A DNA stretch of 64,000 nt from Glandiceps talaboti (GCF_964340395.1 NC_135554.1:13569251-13633250), one strand, 5' to 3'. Positions 1 to 11,493 are shown, counted from the first letter of the stretch. The notes: generated from the letters alone by a model not told the origin. Made by a program: numbers and translations.

Positions 1-80
<80 letters not shown>
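1..80. repeat. (GA)n microsatellite
   Basis: Uninterrupted GA dinucleotides run from the window edge to about position 80, so the true left end is unknown. The sequence just to its right (from about 110) matches the sequence to the right of the (GA)n tract at 50.85 kb, so the tract belongs to a dispersed repeat. Confidence 0.97.
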
Positions 81-84
<4 letters not shown>

Positions 85-240
85 TTAATTCATTCGATAG
101 TCTGCTTAGGAGGTTTAATTTGGTTCAAATTGTGAAAATAATATTTGCCCCCACCCTTTCACACCATCAGAACTTTCATGGCATCCTTTGAACCCTAAGG
201 GTTTTATGCGCCCCCCCCCCCCCCCGCCATAAAGTCTGAC
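81..240. repeat. Dispersed repeat following a (GA)n tract, copy 1
   Basis: The stretch containing AGGTTTAATTTGGTTCAAAT and ending in a poly-C run at about 218-236 recurs at 51.06-51.15 kb in the same order after a (GA)n tract. I do not recognise the family. Confidence 0.55.
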
Positions 241-1885
241 CCCAGCCCAAAAAAATGAACAACATTTTGGTATTAAATACTTGGGCTCAAAGTCGAAATT
301 GTGTTTTAAAAACTGGCCAACAAATATGTATGTCATCTCATTTGCCAATGATGTGTCCTCTGAAATTAAAATAATTTTGTATTTTCATACATGTGTTGCG
401 GTAATAGTTCTTTTGTCCTTTTTAATTCAACTTTATAAACATATAGTAGGTACCCTTAATATATATTGCTGTCTGTAAGTTATGTATTAATTCTTAAACT
501 TCAGTCGATGTCCTTAGAGGCTTGACCTGTTATCACAACTCTATCAAATTGATGAACGAGACAGCGACGCGTCAACGTCACTCGCTGTGCCAGTGTAACC
601 TTTGGAAAGATAATGAATTTGAGAACTTGTGATCGTTACCCTGCCGCAGCACGGGGTAGTCATATTATAACAGGAAGGGGGTATAATTAAGAACCGTTTA
701 TGACTTCCCCTCGCTGAGATAAAATGAACATGACAAGTTGTCACCGTAGTGTGCAAACTTAGAATGTGAAAGACACTATATAGATATACCAACACAACAA
801 AACACGTGAATAGTTTTTTAAAGAAAAAATAGCAATGGTTTTAATAATCTTTCTACACACATGACAAATGCAATCAATTCAAATACAAATATTTTGAATA
901 TCAATCCTTGCTGATTTACATATTTCGTCACCTTCCTTCTCTCTTCTATTGGTTCATTGCAAATTGAATTAATTGGCAGGTAGTTCTGCGCAGTTTCCAT
1001 AATTTCTGTACTAGTTTGTACATCACTTAGTGTTTGTTTGGTATGATAATCTCCAAGAACATAAGAGATAAAGCAATTGACGCGGTAACTAGTTCCCCTG
1101 GTAATTATAAGATTGCGGGTGTTTTAATTTAGATAAGAGAAGTACGGACAAGATGTCTTTATTTAGTAAATAAAGGGAGAATTATATACAGCTGAGAACT
1201 AGCCAGGGAAAGAAGGTAAGGAAGTTTTATATTCAATCGATCAATTACACACTTACTGCTCCTTGTGAAGAGAGCAATGGATAGAATCTATATATATATA
1301 TATATATATATTCGAATATGCGTAGTATTCATAGCTTGATGCACTTTAACCCCACCTCTTGTCTCTTTCCCAATGGTAAGGATGTCAAATATCTGTTAAC
1401 GTGTCAACATTGTATCATTCATGGATTTTTGCATATTTCAACAGCACATGCACAACGGTCATCAATGTAAGTGCGCCCTTTTCGTCCAATGAGGGGGGGG
1501 GGGTGACTGCTATGGTTCTGTCAGATATTAGTGTTTTCATTTGAAAACGTATTGTAAACACAGTCTTAGGTCAAACTTGAATGAGTCGACTCAAAAGACA
1601 GGTGTTTACTAGTAAGATACATTCATTATATGGATGTGGTTTGCATCTCATAAGTTAGACTAATTGGTTACGGGTGTTGGTAAGTATAATAGGGTGTAAA
1701 ATGTGTGAAGAGAAATTAGATTTGCAGTTTGCTAGCTCTGGCGGGTACTAGGCATATTATGGAAAATAACGAGTTCATTGATAATATGGCCAAATATATG
1801 GCGGAGGTAAAGTGGACCACATGCGCATCTTTCTTCTTCTTCTTCTCCTCCCCCTCCTTCATCTCCCCACTCCTCTTTCTCGTTC
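241..1885. other. Non-coding stretch, no gene seen
   Basis: Only short open frames without recognisable motifs are present. A (TA)n tract lies at about 1289-1311, a poly-G run at about 1492-1503 and a CTT-rich stretch at about 1830-1860. I see no exon with convincing splice sites. Confidence 0.6.
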
Positions 1886-1886
1886 G

Positions 1887-1943
<57 letters not shown>
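1886..1943. repeat. (GTT)n trinucleotide microsatellite
   Basis: About 19 GTT units follow a CTT/CTCC-rich stretch. Translation gives poly-Val, poly-Cys, poly-Asn or poly-Gln depending on the frame; none of the surrounding reading frames looks like a real protein. Confidence 0.95.
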
Positions 1944-1945
<2 letters not shown>

Positions 1946-3687
1946 TTCTTCTTCACACACAAAAGAATGTGATAGTAACGTATTACGTTGTATGTGTATG
2001 TCAAATGGAGGAGTTTGACGTTTTGATTTGTATGTTGATGAACACAAAACCATCATCACCCAGATTTTATAAACTGAATACCTTCCGTAGGGGTAATCCA
2101 AGCATTGAGCTGTTTTGTTCTCACACATGATAATTGCTGGAATGCAAAAATCTTGGCTATATGACATACCCCTCAATTGGCAAAAACGTGTGCCAAACTA
2201 TAGACCATATAGAGGGCCTATGGCAAAAGTATTTAGAAATCTGAAAGGACTATGTGATATCATTCTAAGAATGTAGTGGTACAGGTGTAATTGTTTTTTT
2301 ATAATGAAATTATTCAAATTTACAGACATATACACATACATTTGCTCATGCATACAGAACAAATGTTAGGCTTTGTTATTGGTATCATTTGAAAATAGTA
2401 AACGTTTGTTTAGAGTGGTCATTCTTTGATGGCTTCACTCACTGTATTGTCTATCAAACCTGAATAAATTATATTCCAAACATCGAAAAGAAAGTTGGAA
2501 GCTGCATAAACTGGAGCTGAATGCAGTATTGCGACTAATCTGGAAATGAACAAGAGGACCATGTGACAGCATGTCTCAACTTCACTTGGCCTTTGCGATC
2601 CCCTACATAACAGACACTCGTTTCTATGGCAAATGATAAAAAAAACTCAAACCCTCGTAACATCATCGCTAGTACCAGTACTGTGCTAACATCGGAAAGT
2701 TTACCTACTTCATGGTAAGTATAATATATGTACAGGTTTGTACTTCGATTCTATACAACTCGTTTATTCCATCATCCTTATGTAGCACTCGAATTATGCG
2801 ATGCATGCCACAATGAAGTGAATTTCAATGGCTCTCAAATTTGTTTTGTTTTTCCAAATCTAAAAATCAAATCTGGACAGAAACTTATATAGCTGCCTTT
2901 TAATACAAACAATCTAAATACTTTGAAGGATCTTGAACGAAGCCAATCAATTTTACACAATTCAAGCATCGAGTACAGAGTTCAATGTAACAATATTTAC
3001 TTTTCTCATTTGCATTATCTTGAATATGTTAACAAAAGCACTGCATTGTGGCAGCCAACTTGCTACTCAGTATCGAAATAATTATTATAGAAAATATTCA
3101 ATTTTGACCGAAGAAGAGATTGTATAATTTATCTTTGCGAATTCTCCAGCAAGATTGCCCACATATGTAGTTTATTTATCATGGTGTGCAACGTTTAGAT
3201 CATTGAGTTTCCATCAGTTTACAGTTGCGTCATGCGCATGCAATCTATAAGGTAATTAGCGGAAATGTAAATTATGTTAATTGCTCATTAATGGTCATGG
3301 TATGTTTACCAAAACCTAATTAGTTATTGCCATTACAGTATATGTACACCAAATTTCGTTTGAAAAAGGCCAGTCGTTATTTAAGAAGTGGTGAGATGGA
3401 AAGACAGACTGAAAGACTGTCCATCCCTACTATAACCCCTTCCTTAAGGAAGATAAAAATCAGTGCCTAACAAAAATTAAAGATAAACGAGACAGTTTAA
3501 ACATCTCTAGTTTGCTTAAATTCACAAAGAGGGCGAGTGAATAAATGACGAGTATTAATTCCGTTTTTTGCAGATACTTTATTCCAATAATTAGACTCTC
3601 CAATAAAGAAAATACTGAATGATTAATGAATAACCTTTTCCCAAGTAAGCTTACAATATTTGCATAATAATTATATATTTTATATCC
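1944..3687. other. Non-coding stretch with diffuse old repeats
   Basis: No recognisable coding exon. The stretch at about 3160-3450, ending with CCTTCCTTAAGGAAG, resembles the ends of other dispersed repeats in this window (compare 18.37 kb and 31.78 kb). Confidence 0.5.
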
Positions 3688-3855
3688 GTCTATAATCAAT
3701 GCAACTATCGCAACCACAGTGTGCCGCTGTATTACCACACCAATCTAATGATGAACACAATGGGGAAAGTGAATCAGGATCACACTGTGCTGGACTACCA
3801 TCGGACAGGGGATAGTTGGGTCCACAGCGGCGGTGATCACTCCATTTCTAGGGAG
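3688..3855 (-). pseudogene. Dead hevein-like exon
   Basis: Aligned with the intact copies, the acceptor AG has become AT, the donor GT has become GA, the codon before the conserved KW is TAG, and one cysteine of the CC pair is leucine. Most of the remaining residues are still recognisable, so the decay looks recent. Confidence 0.7.
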
Positions 3856-5240
3856 ATATTACATTAGACAGAGAAAATGTGCTGGTTATTTATCAACTCA
3901 ATTTTTAACTCAACCTAACTCTTGTACATATTGTTACAAAGTTATCCTTGACTGCATTTATACATTTAATAAACACTATATATCTATTGTTGCACATATT
4001 GTTACAAAGTTAGCATTGTCTGCATTTATATATTTAATAAATTATACCTCTATAATCAATGCAACCATCACAATAACAGTGTGTCGCTGTATCACCACAC
4101 CAATCCAAAAATGAACAGCATGGGGCACTTGAATCAGGATCACACTGTGCTGGGCTACCATTGGGGAGGGGATAGTCGCGTCCACAGCGATAGTCATCTC
4201 TCCATTTCTTGGTATCTATTACATTAGACACAGAAAATGTGCATGAAATGAAATACATAATGACAAATTGCCCCAGTGGATGTAAATTGTACTAATCTCC
4301 GTGGGACAAATGGTGTGACCATTGAAATATCTCTTTGGACACAGGAAGGAGCAGAAATTTGATATTCTACACAATCCCCTAAATTCATCCCTTAACACTT
4401 TAAAAAGCTCTCACAAAACCTTTCTGTCTGGTTCACTCTTGGATATCCACAAAATTAGCTGGTTATTTACCAACCCTACACTTAACTCTACCTAACTCTT
4501 GTACATATTGTTACAAAGTTATTGTTGACTCCATTTATGTAATTAATAAATCATACCTCTATAATCAATGCAACCTTCACAATCACAGTGTGCCGCTGTA
4601 TTACCACACCAATCAAATGGAGAACAGCATGGGTAATTAAAATAAGGATCACACTGTGCTGGACTACCATCCGACAGGGGATATTTGGGCCCACAGCGGC
4701 CGTCATCTCTCCATTTCTTTAGAGCTATTACATAAGAGAGAGAAAATGTGCTGGTTATTTACCAACTCAATTCTTAACTCTACATCACCCCTGTACATAT
4801 TGTTACAAGGTTATCTTTGACTCTATTTAAGCATTTAATAAATCATACCTCCATAATCAATGCAACCTTCGCAATCACAGTGTGCCACTGTATTACCACA
4901 CCAAAATAATCACTCCGTAACATTTCTAAAAGCTCTTCCAGCACTTGTCTGTCTATTACACTGTGGAATGGTCATAAAATTAGCTGGCCAATTCTTAACT
5001 CTATCTATATCTTGTTGTACATATTGTTTCAATGTAATCCTTGACTGCATTTATACATTTAATAAATCATACCGTTATAATCAAGGCAACCTTCACAATC
5101 ACAGTGTGCCGCTGTATTACCACACCAATCGTAGGGTGAACAGCATGGGTAACGTGAATCAGGATCACACTGTGCTGGGCTACCATCAGACAGGGGATAG
5201 TCGGGTCCACAGCGGTGGTCATCTCTCCATTTCTTGGGAG
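3688..5240 (-). CDS. Partial gene: tandem hevein-like (chitin-binding type 1) domain exons
   Basis: The minus strand carries a row of 168-nt exons, each bounded by phase-1 introns and encoding one eight-cysteine domain of 56 residues with the core pattern WRDD.RCG, PAQCDP, PCCS, WCG.T..HC.C.GC.DY. The CC and WCG spacing matches hevein-type chitin-binding domains, which bind N-acetylglucosamine polymers in known families. Exons at 5073-5240, 4557-4724 and 4048-4215 are intact; 4849-4906 is truncated and 3688-3855 is dead. The introns are duplicated with the exons, sharing the same TTTAATAAATCATAC donor-side sequence. No signal-peptide exon or 3' end is visible, so the gene is incomplete, or the locus is a decaying array. 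Chitin binding itself is inferred. Confidence 0.6.
4048..4215 (-). CDS. Hevein-like domain exon 3 (intact)
   Basis: 168 nt, phase 1-1, with acceptor AATAG and donor G|GTATAA. It encodes DTKKWRDDYRCG through GCIDYR with eight cysteines. It is 509 bp from exon 2, which fits duplication of an exon-plus-intron unit of about half a kilobase. Confidence 0.75.
4557..4724 (-). CDS. Hevein-like domain exon 2 (intact)
   Basis: 168 nt, phase 1-1, with acceptor TAATAG and donor G|GTATGA. It encodes ALKKWRDDGRCG through GCIDYR with all eight cysteines. It lies 516 bp from exon 1, and the intervening intron sequence is repeated in the neighbouring units. Confidence 0.75.
4849..4906 (-). pseudogene. Truncated hevein-like exon remnant
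   Basis: Only the C-terminal third survives (WCGNT through CIDYG) with a normal-looking donor. The upstream two thirds, including the first four cysteines and the acceptor, are gone, and the frame runs into unrelated sequence at about 4907. It is probably a deletion remnant of one duplicated unit. Confidence 0.65.
5073..5240 (-). CDS. Hevein-like domain exon 1 (intact)
   Basis: 168 nt, phase 1-1. The acceptor follows a CT-rich tract ending in AAATAG, and the donor is G|GTATGA. It encodes KKWRDDHRCG through GCLDYN with all eight cysteines and the aromatic WCG segment. Confidence 0.75.
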
Positions 5241-6490
5241 CTATTTCATTAGAGAGAGAGAAAACATGCAGCAATTGAAATACATAATGACGAATTGTCT
5301 CAAGGGATGTAACTTGTACTCATCCCCGTGGGTCAAATCGTGTGGCCCATGAGAATCCATCTTTGGACACAGGAAGTAGCAGAAATTAGATATTCCCCAT
5401 AACTCCAAAACTTAACTCCTTAACAGTTTTAAAACCTCCCTCAAAACCTGTCTGTATGTTACACTATGGGAAGGCCACGAAATTAGCTGGTTATTTACCA
5501 ACCCAATTCTATACTCTACCTAACTCTTGTACAATTTCATCCTTCACTCCATTTATACATTTAATAAATCAGGGAACCATGCACGAATTCCCCGCCATAT
5601 TTGCATGTACATTGTATGATCGTGTTGGTGTATTGGTTTATTTCAGAGCCATGCATATTGATTTTTCACATCGACCACACATTAGACATTTCCTTACATG
5701 AAATAAACATTTAACCTGTGAGAAATGTGGTTATACGACTCGTATGTGGTCCTGTTTTGAGGTCAAAATGGTGCGTTGAATGCAGAAGTGGGCAAAATGT
5801 AAGCTAAACAATCATTTTTTGTCAATGAAAAGTATACACAGGAAAAGTACTGTCCTCTATTGAATATGTAGTTCTGTCGTGTACAAAATGTCGTTTTTTC
5901 CTCATATTTGCATTGCTTAGAAACGTGTCCTCCCCACTTGTGTTGTTAGTTACGAATCGCTTTCAGTGGTAATCTTGCAAAAGTTTACTTCAATGGCCAT
6001 TGAAAGTACGATTGCATGCACAGATTTCTTGGCGCACAACACCATCGCCGCGAGTTGACATTTTATCCTACCTTAAGAAAGGTATAAACGTCAAATTCTT
6101 AAAATTGTGGCCAGACTTTAAAAAAAAAACTGAAGTTGTTTTTGTCGATAAATGACAGCTTGATTTTAGAGGGACGATTATAGCCCTTTCATTTTGTTTT
6201 GGGAAAAGAGTAGAACACGTATTTTGATTGATGGATATGAAATATATCTATGTGTTATTATGGGGAGAATGTTTTTATTTTCTTGCTCTATTGTTGTACA
6301 TAACTTTTGACGATCGTTTTAGTCATTCACATCCGAAGTGCTTACTTTTGTCCTCCCCTATGGAGACAATAGACAAACCATTGTGGAACTATGCGCATAA
6401 GTTTCCGCAGTGGATTTAGTGGATTTGTCAAACATCTGTATACCAATAGCCAAGTCCCTTCTCCGTTGAGGGCTCCCTAACGGATGGCTC
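5241..6490. other. Intron-derived duplicate, then non-coding DNA
   Basis: 5280-5572 repeats the intron sequence of the hevein-like units (matching 4260-4550) but stops where the next exon should begin, so a further upstream unit has lost its exon. From 5573 to 6490 I see no gene. Confidence 0.55.
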
Positions 6491-6492
6491 CA

Positions 6493-7025
6493 TTAACTAC
6501 ACTGTATATAGGGACTGTTTTCAGTAGTCCATAAATTCGAAGACAATGGGCTGGGATTCCTAGTCTTGAATTCTCGAATTGTATTTTGACTATCGCTTGT
6601 CTTTTTCATGATTCGACCATTAGCTCTAAAACGGTAGTCTTTTCCATTAGGCAGTCTACCAGTATGTGTCTTACTTGACCGTAGGTACACATGGCTATAT
6701 CTCTGACTTTTGCCTGCAGTACTTTCTTTTTCTGAGATATACTTTCGACCTTGAACTTTTCAAAACCAGGTAGACCCTGACGACGATGACGAACATTAAC
6801 CTCCGATATTACATTGTCACCTAGTTCTCGTAAGATGGCCTTTACTTCATCCTGTATATTTTCATTCTCAACGTATGGAATTCCAGTAGCAATAAGCGTA
6901 ATGTAAGCGTTATCTTTCGAGTTGGCATCATGAATACTAAATTGCCCAGCTGATAACGAGATCGTTCAACCAAAATAATTTTACCTTCCAGTCTAGATAT
7001 TTCCATGGCAAACTCATTCTTCAAT
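6493..7025 (-). mobile_element. Decayed retrotransposon ORF1-like remnant
   Basis: Three minus-strand frames follow each other. The first (about 7024-6935) encodes an acidic/basic segment ending in NLVF. The second (about 6930-6610) contains ENIQDEVKAILRELGD and VLQAKVRDIA. The third (about 6690-6580) contains VYLRSSKTHT and GKDYRFRANGRIMKK. Together they resemble the C-terminal half of the ORF1 proteins of invertebrate non-LTR retrotransposons, broken by at least two frameshifts and a small deletion. No reverse transcriptase is next to it. Family assignment is from memory of the motif style only. Confidence 0.45.
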
Positions 7026-7214
7026 TCTTACATCTTCAATTGTATAACAGCTGTTACTATATCGTTTCTCAATATATCGCGTAAATAACATGTGCGTGAA
7101 AGGTGTGAAGTGAGCGAACGATCGTGACTGTAGATTGTTGCACTAAAGCTTACAGATGATGTGTATTTTGTGTGTTCACCTTATGTCATACACACGCGAT
7201 AGTGCAACACCTTT

Positions 7215-7640
7215 GTTAAAGCTTGGTCAAAGGTCATATGATGGTTGGGGTCAAAGCTTTATTAACCATTCAGCGTGTCGATTTTGTCTAAGCTTTAATT
7301 TGGAGTGCCAATCTTTGTTAAAGCTTTGTACTGCTAACCTTCGTCGAAGCACTGAGGTTCCAATGTTTGTCTAAGCTATGCACTACTAACCTTCGTCGGA
7401 GCACTAACGTGCCAAGGTTTTTCTAAGCTTTGCACTGCTAACCTTCGTCGAAGCACTGGAGTGCCAAGGTTTTTCTAAGCTTTTGTTGAAGCTTTGGAGT
7501 ACCAAACTTTGTCCAATCTTGGACTCCTAATCTTTGCCGAAGCTATGGCCTGCAAGGTGTGTTGAAGATTTTACAGAGAAAGGTTTGTTGAATCTCCAAG
7601 GTACCAAGCTTTGACCAGTCGTACACACCAATGGCAACCT
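7215..7640. repeat. Left subterminal degenerate tandem repeats
   Basis: Units of roughly 50-56 bp contain TAAGCTTTGCACTGCTAACC and TTCGTCGAAGCACT; the clearest copies lie at about 7320-7480. They belong to the putative transposon's left end. Confidence 0.6.
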
Positions 7641-7815
7641 TTGCCAAAGGTTCAATAACTTTTATATCGTATAAAATAAGTTTGTCAAACCTCATTTCCT
7701 TTATTCCACCTGTTCAATATTGATTTAAAGACAGACTATACATAGTTTTAGTGACTAAAGTACAGTATCATCATACCATGGTGCCAGAATAACTAATAAT
7801 GTACAGGCTGTCTGT

Positions 7816-8374
7816 GGCGTAGAATGCCTGCCAATATTCGAAAATTCAATACTGCAATGACTATATGCAATAAATACAGCAATGACTACATGCGATAATG
7901 CGATGACTACATGAGATGACTACATGCGATGTGACTACATGAGATGACTACATGCGATGTGACTACATGAGATGACTAAAGGCGATGTGTATTGCATGTA
8001 GTCATCTCATGTAGTCATCTCATGTAGTCACATCGCATGTAGTCATCTCATGTAGTCACATCGCATGTAGTCATCTCATGTAGTCATGTCGCAAGTAGTC
8101 ATCTCATGTAGTCATGTCGCATGTAGTCATCTCATGTAGTCATGTCGCATGTAGTCATCTCATGTAGTCACATCGCATGTAGTCATCTCATGTAGTCACA
8201 TCACATGTAGTCATCTCATGTAGTCATATCGCATGTAGTCATCTCATGTAGTCATATCGCATGTAGTCATCGCATTATCGTATGTAGTCATTGCAGTATT
8301 GCATATAGTCATTGCAGTATTGCATATAGTCATTGCAGTATTGCATTTTCGAATATTGGCAGGCATTCTACGCC
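7816..8374. repeat. Long foldback with internal 14/28-bp tandem repeats
   Basis: The arm beginning GGCGTAGAATGCCTGCC at 7816 is mirrored by the arm ending GGCAGGCATTCTACGCC at 8374. Inside, both arms are made of alternating half-units ATGTAGTCATCTC and ATGTAGTCACATCGC (28 bp together), about three units in the left arm and about ten in the right, with the symmetry axis near 7990. A matching outer pair, TTGATTTAAAGACAG, lies at 7720-7734 and 8380-8394. A transcript of it could form an extended hairpin. Confidence 0.85.
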
Positions 8375-8394
8375 ATAGGCTGTCTTTAAATCAA

Positions 8395-10479
8395 AGTGTG
8401 AGAAAGCAGGAATAAGGCATTGGCAAAGTGTCTACAAGATAAAAATTACTGAACTTTAAAATTAAACTAAATACTCCTTTTATGCTACATGTTCGTGAAC
8501 ATGCTGTTTTCCGTTCGTGAACTTTATTTATATCACCAACATGGTTGGTGTGGATGTTGTATTTGACTTATATTTTGCTGTTTATTGTTACAAATACAAA
8601 TATACTTTTACGCAATGGCTATCCAACTTTTAATAATTTCCCCATTTTTGTACTCTGTACATGAATGTCACAAGTGAACAACAAACAGAAAGATGAACTA
8701 ACCCAAAGTGTAGTCTTTTGTCAAATATACAATTCTCTTTCTATATGTTTCATTTCTGTATTCCTACACAAGAATATGTTGTATCATTTTATCAAATTAA
8801 GTCTATATTTGTACCTCAAAGTCTACCACCATACACACAGTTTAATTAAATAAACTCTTTGCATGTATTAAACAGGTATTAGACCTTTTACAAATTAATT
8901 AGTTACACACATGGACTTAGTATTATATTATTGTTTTAGTTTTTTTAAGTAGAAAAACATAGTTGATTTATTTATTTATAATAGTAAATAAATACAAATT
9001 TGTATGGCCACTTTGAATTTTCTAATTTGTTCATGCCATGAATCTCCATGTGTTGCGTTCAAGGACACAGATAATTTGGGGTATTTCTGAAGAGACCGAA
9101 CAATATGATTTACCTTTTAATTTCTTCCATATTACCCAGTTCTTGCACAAATAAAACTAAAATAAAATATAGTGTTTATCCCATTCATGCAATGTCTGGT
9201 AACTGGTGAAAAAATAAGTTCACATGTTATAATGTATAGAAGCTGTTGGTGTAAAAAATATTTTTATATTTTGAGAAATTAAATTCTGGCTTTGCCTTGG
9301 TGGCTGCTAAATTAAGAATACATTTGATGTGAAATATATGGTCTGACACCTCCACAAATACAGAACAAGCTATATAATGGTTATTAAAAATAGGTGTTAA
9401 AACAATTATGTAGAATTATTTACATTTTGTGACAGATTTGTCATAATTTTGTTTTTTATCTGTGTTATTGATGAGTTTACTTCAAGAGCTATTTTGGTAA
9501 TGTTTTGGTAGTATTTTTTATCACTCCATTTTGATATGTTTATGTTTTTTCCTTTTGGTTAGTTAATTTCTTTCATTGAATTCATTAGGTAACTGAATGT
9601 ATTTTATTTTTTCTAATACATGTACTGTATCTACCCATTAATATTTTCATGTAATAGTCACATACAGGTCAATTCATTCCCACAGTGGCTTCAATTCTTT
9701 AGTGGTTTTCTTCAAACATATCATTTATGATGAATACATCTCACTGGCATAGTTACACACACACACACACGCACACGCCCAAGATTTGTTTCTCAAGAAC
9801 AACATGCAAAATGATTTACTTCAACACTGATTGGTATGAATCCACACTGTATATGTTTTAATCATGGCGACTAAATTACATTTTCATGATTTTTTGAAAC
9901 TACCCCTCTTTATCAAAGCCATTCTAAAACTATTACAAAATATGATACTTCATAAATACCTATCGTCTGAATATCAACCATCCATTGATAATTTGACCTG
10001 GTTTCACATCAGATGTACAGGCTGTCTGTTGCAACGCAAGTGTCGTCTGCTTCAATTTGGCCGACGTAACGTGTACACAATTCCGTATCGCAATGCGCAA
10101 ACCTTTCAAACCATTGTGTCATTTGTTTCAATTGGCATTAACAGCAGTCATCATATTTTCCATTTTCAAGGGAATATTAAAAATTATCCATAATTTCATG
10201 CCATGTCATCATGTTCAGTTGGGAGCTCGGAGGTCGATGTCGTGTCACCATCGCGTCGCGACTGTTTTGATATGCACGTGCTGGCTGTGAGCCAAAAAGG
10301 GGTCAACAAATGTGTGTCCGTCATACTGATTGCTCGGCTTTCTGAGACTGGATCTAAGAGGTCATACTAGTAGTCGATATTTCCAATCTAAAGTTACGTT
10401 ACAAAGTTGTCGACGTAGTCGCTAATTCCATCAAATTCTACGTTTAAAACGCATATGGATATTCGTTCCCGAAGCTTGT
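8395..10479. other. AT-rich interior of the putative transposon
   Basis: No gene recognised. There is a (CA)n tract at about 9757-9778. The open frame at 9864-10193 has an ATG in fair context but no recognisable domain or homology. Confidence 0.5.
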
Positions 10480-10898
10480 ATTGAGGTTATACTATCAAAT
10501 CTTCACTGAAGGTTCTTCCGAGGCAACTTCGTATAACCTTTGAAAGTAAGCTTCAAAACTAGTTGCGAACACAAACCTCAGTCGAAACTTCATTACAAAT
10601 ATGGTTTGACCTTTGAAAGTATGCTTCATAACTAGTTACGAACATAAACCTCCGTCGAAGCTTCATTACAAATCTTTACCGAAGGTTCTTTCGAGGCAAC
10701 TTAGTTTGACCTTGGAAAATAAGCTTCGAACATGGTTTTATCCACAAACCTCTTACGAAGCTTCATTACAAATCTTTATTGAGACAACTTAATTAAACTT
10801 TGAAAGTAAGCTTCACATAACTTTACCCACAAACCAAAAAGATTTGAATAAGCTTGCCAGTGAACCCTCAAGCGACCTTTGAGTGTCACGAAGGTTTG
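10480..10898. repeat. Right subterminal degenerate tandem repeats
   Basis: Repeats of GAAGCTTCATTACAAATCTT and of AAGCTTC with TTTGAAAGTAAG recur every 60-120 bp, in opposite orientation to the left subterminal repeats. Confidence 0.6.
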
Positions 10899-11000
10899 AC
10901 AAAGGTGTTGCACTATCGCGTGTGTAGTCTTTAGTTTCAAAGAAAATACGTTGTTGGCAAACTTTGAAAACGAAGCGCGAGCGCGAGCAGACGGTGGATC

Positions 11001-11028
11001 AATCGATCGATCGATCGATCGATCGCGG
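11001..11028. repeat. (ATCG)n microsatellite
   Basis: About six ATCG units between GGATCA and GCGGTCGATATC. The flanking GCGCGAGCAGACG...TCAATCGAT is shared with 19.86-19.88 kb. Confidence 0.85.
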
Positions 11029-11493
11029 TCGATATCCGTTAGAATTCTAGGATTTAAGCGGGAGCGCTCACCCAAATTCCATATGAAGACAGGGTACATT
11101 TCTCATGATTGGCCCAAAGAGTGCAAAAAGTGTCCACGCTCCGCCAGTGCCAACCTGGTGTCTGTAGCCAAACATACAAGTACCGAACACACACGTAAAT
11201 AGGGAGTGCTACTGCAGACTGGAAGGCCCGAGTGTAAGCTTATAGGGACGACCACAATCTCATACAACAGGAATTCTGATGTGAGACGTTTTCACAACTA
11301 TTGCAGTTTCGAACTTCATTGGTTTGCTTTTAAAATTGACGAAAATGGTCATCTTGTAAATATCGTCTCGGATATTGCATGCTGGTGTTATTTAAAAGTC
11401 ATCAGATGCTTTCGTTCCACAAGTAAATAGGGGAAACAGTTTACCGTTAAAGAAAACAATGAATCAAATATTGTCTTTTTCAGAAAACCAACC

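Larger units (their letters stand above)
7191..10924. mobile_element. Putative 3.7-kb DNA transposon, TA-flanked with 26-bp TIRs
   Basis: 7191-7216 and 10899-10924 are perfect 26-bp inverted repeats starting CACACGCGATAG. Each is immediately flanked by TA (7189-7190 and 10925-10926), as expected for TA target-site insertion (Tc1/mariner-type and some other superfamilies). Subterminal regions (7215-7640 and 10480-10895) hold degenerate repeats rich in AAGCTT and CTTCG in opposite orientation. No transposase is visible: open frames inside are short, the largest about 109 codons at 9864 without a recognised motif. It is therefore probably non-autonomous. A foldback at 7816-8374 sits inside it. 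Confidence 0.6.

Noticed and set aside
1729-2176. Overlapping open frames on both strands through the GTT tract (poly-Val, poly-Cys, poly-Asn, poly-Gln)
   Set aside because: The frames are open only because a trinucleotide repeat has no stops in these frames; flanking codons show no domain.
7890-8270. Regular 28-bp repeats considered as a CRISPR array
   Set aside because: There are no unique spacers; the units are contiguous, inverted about a centre, and the genome is eukaryotic.
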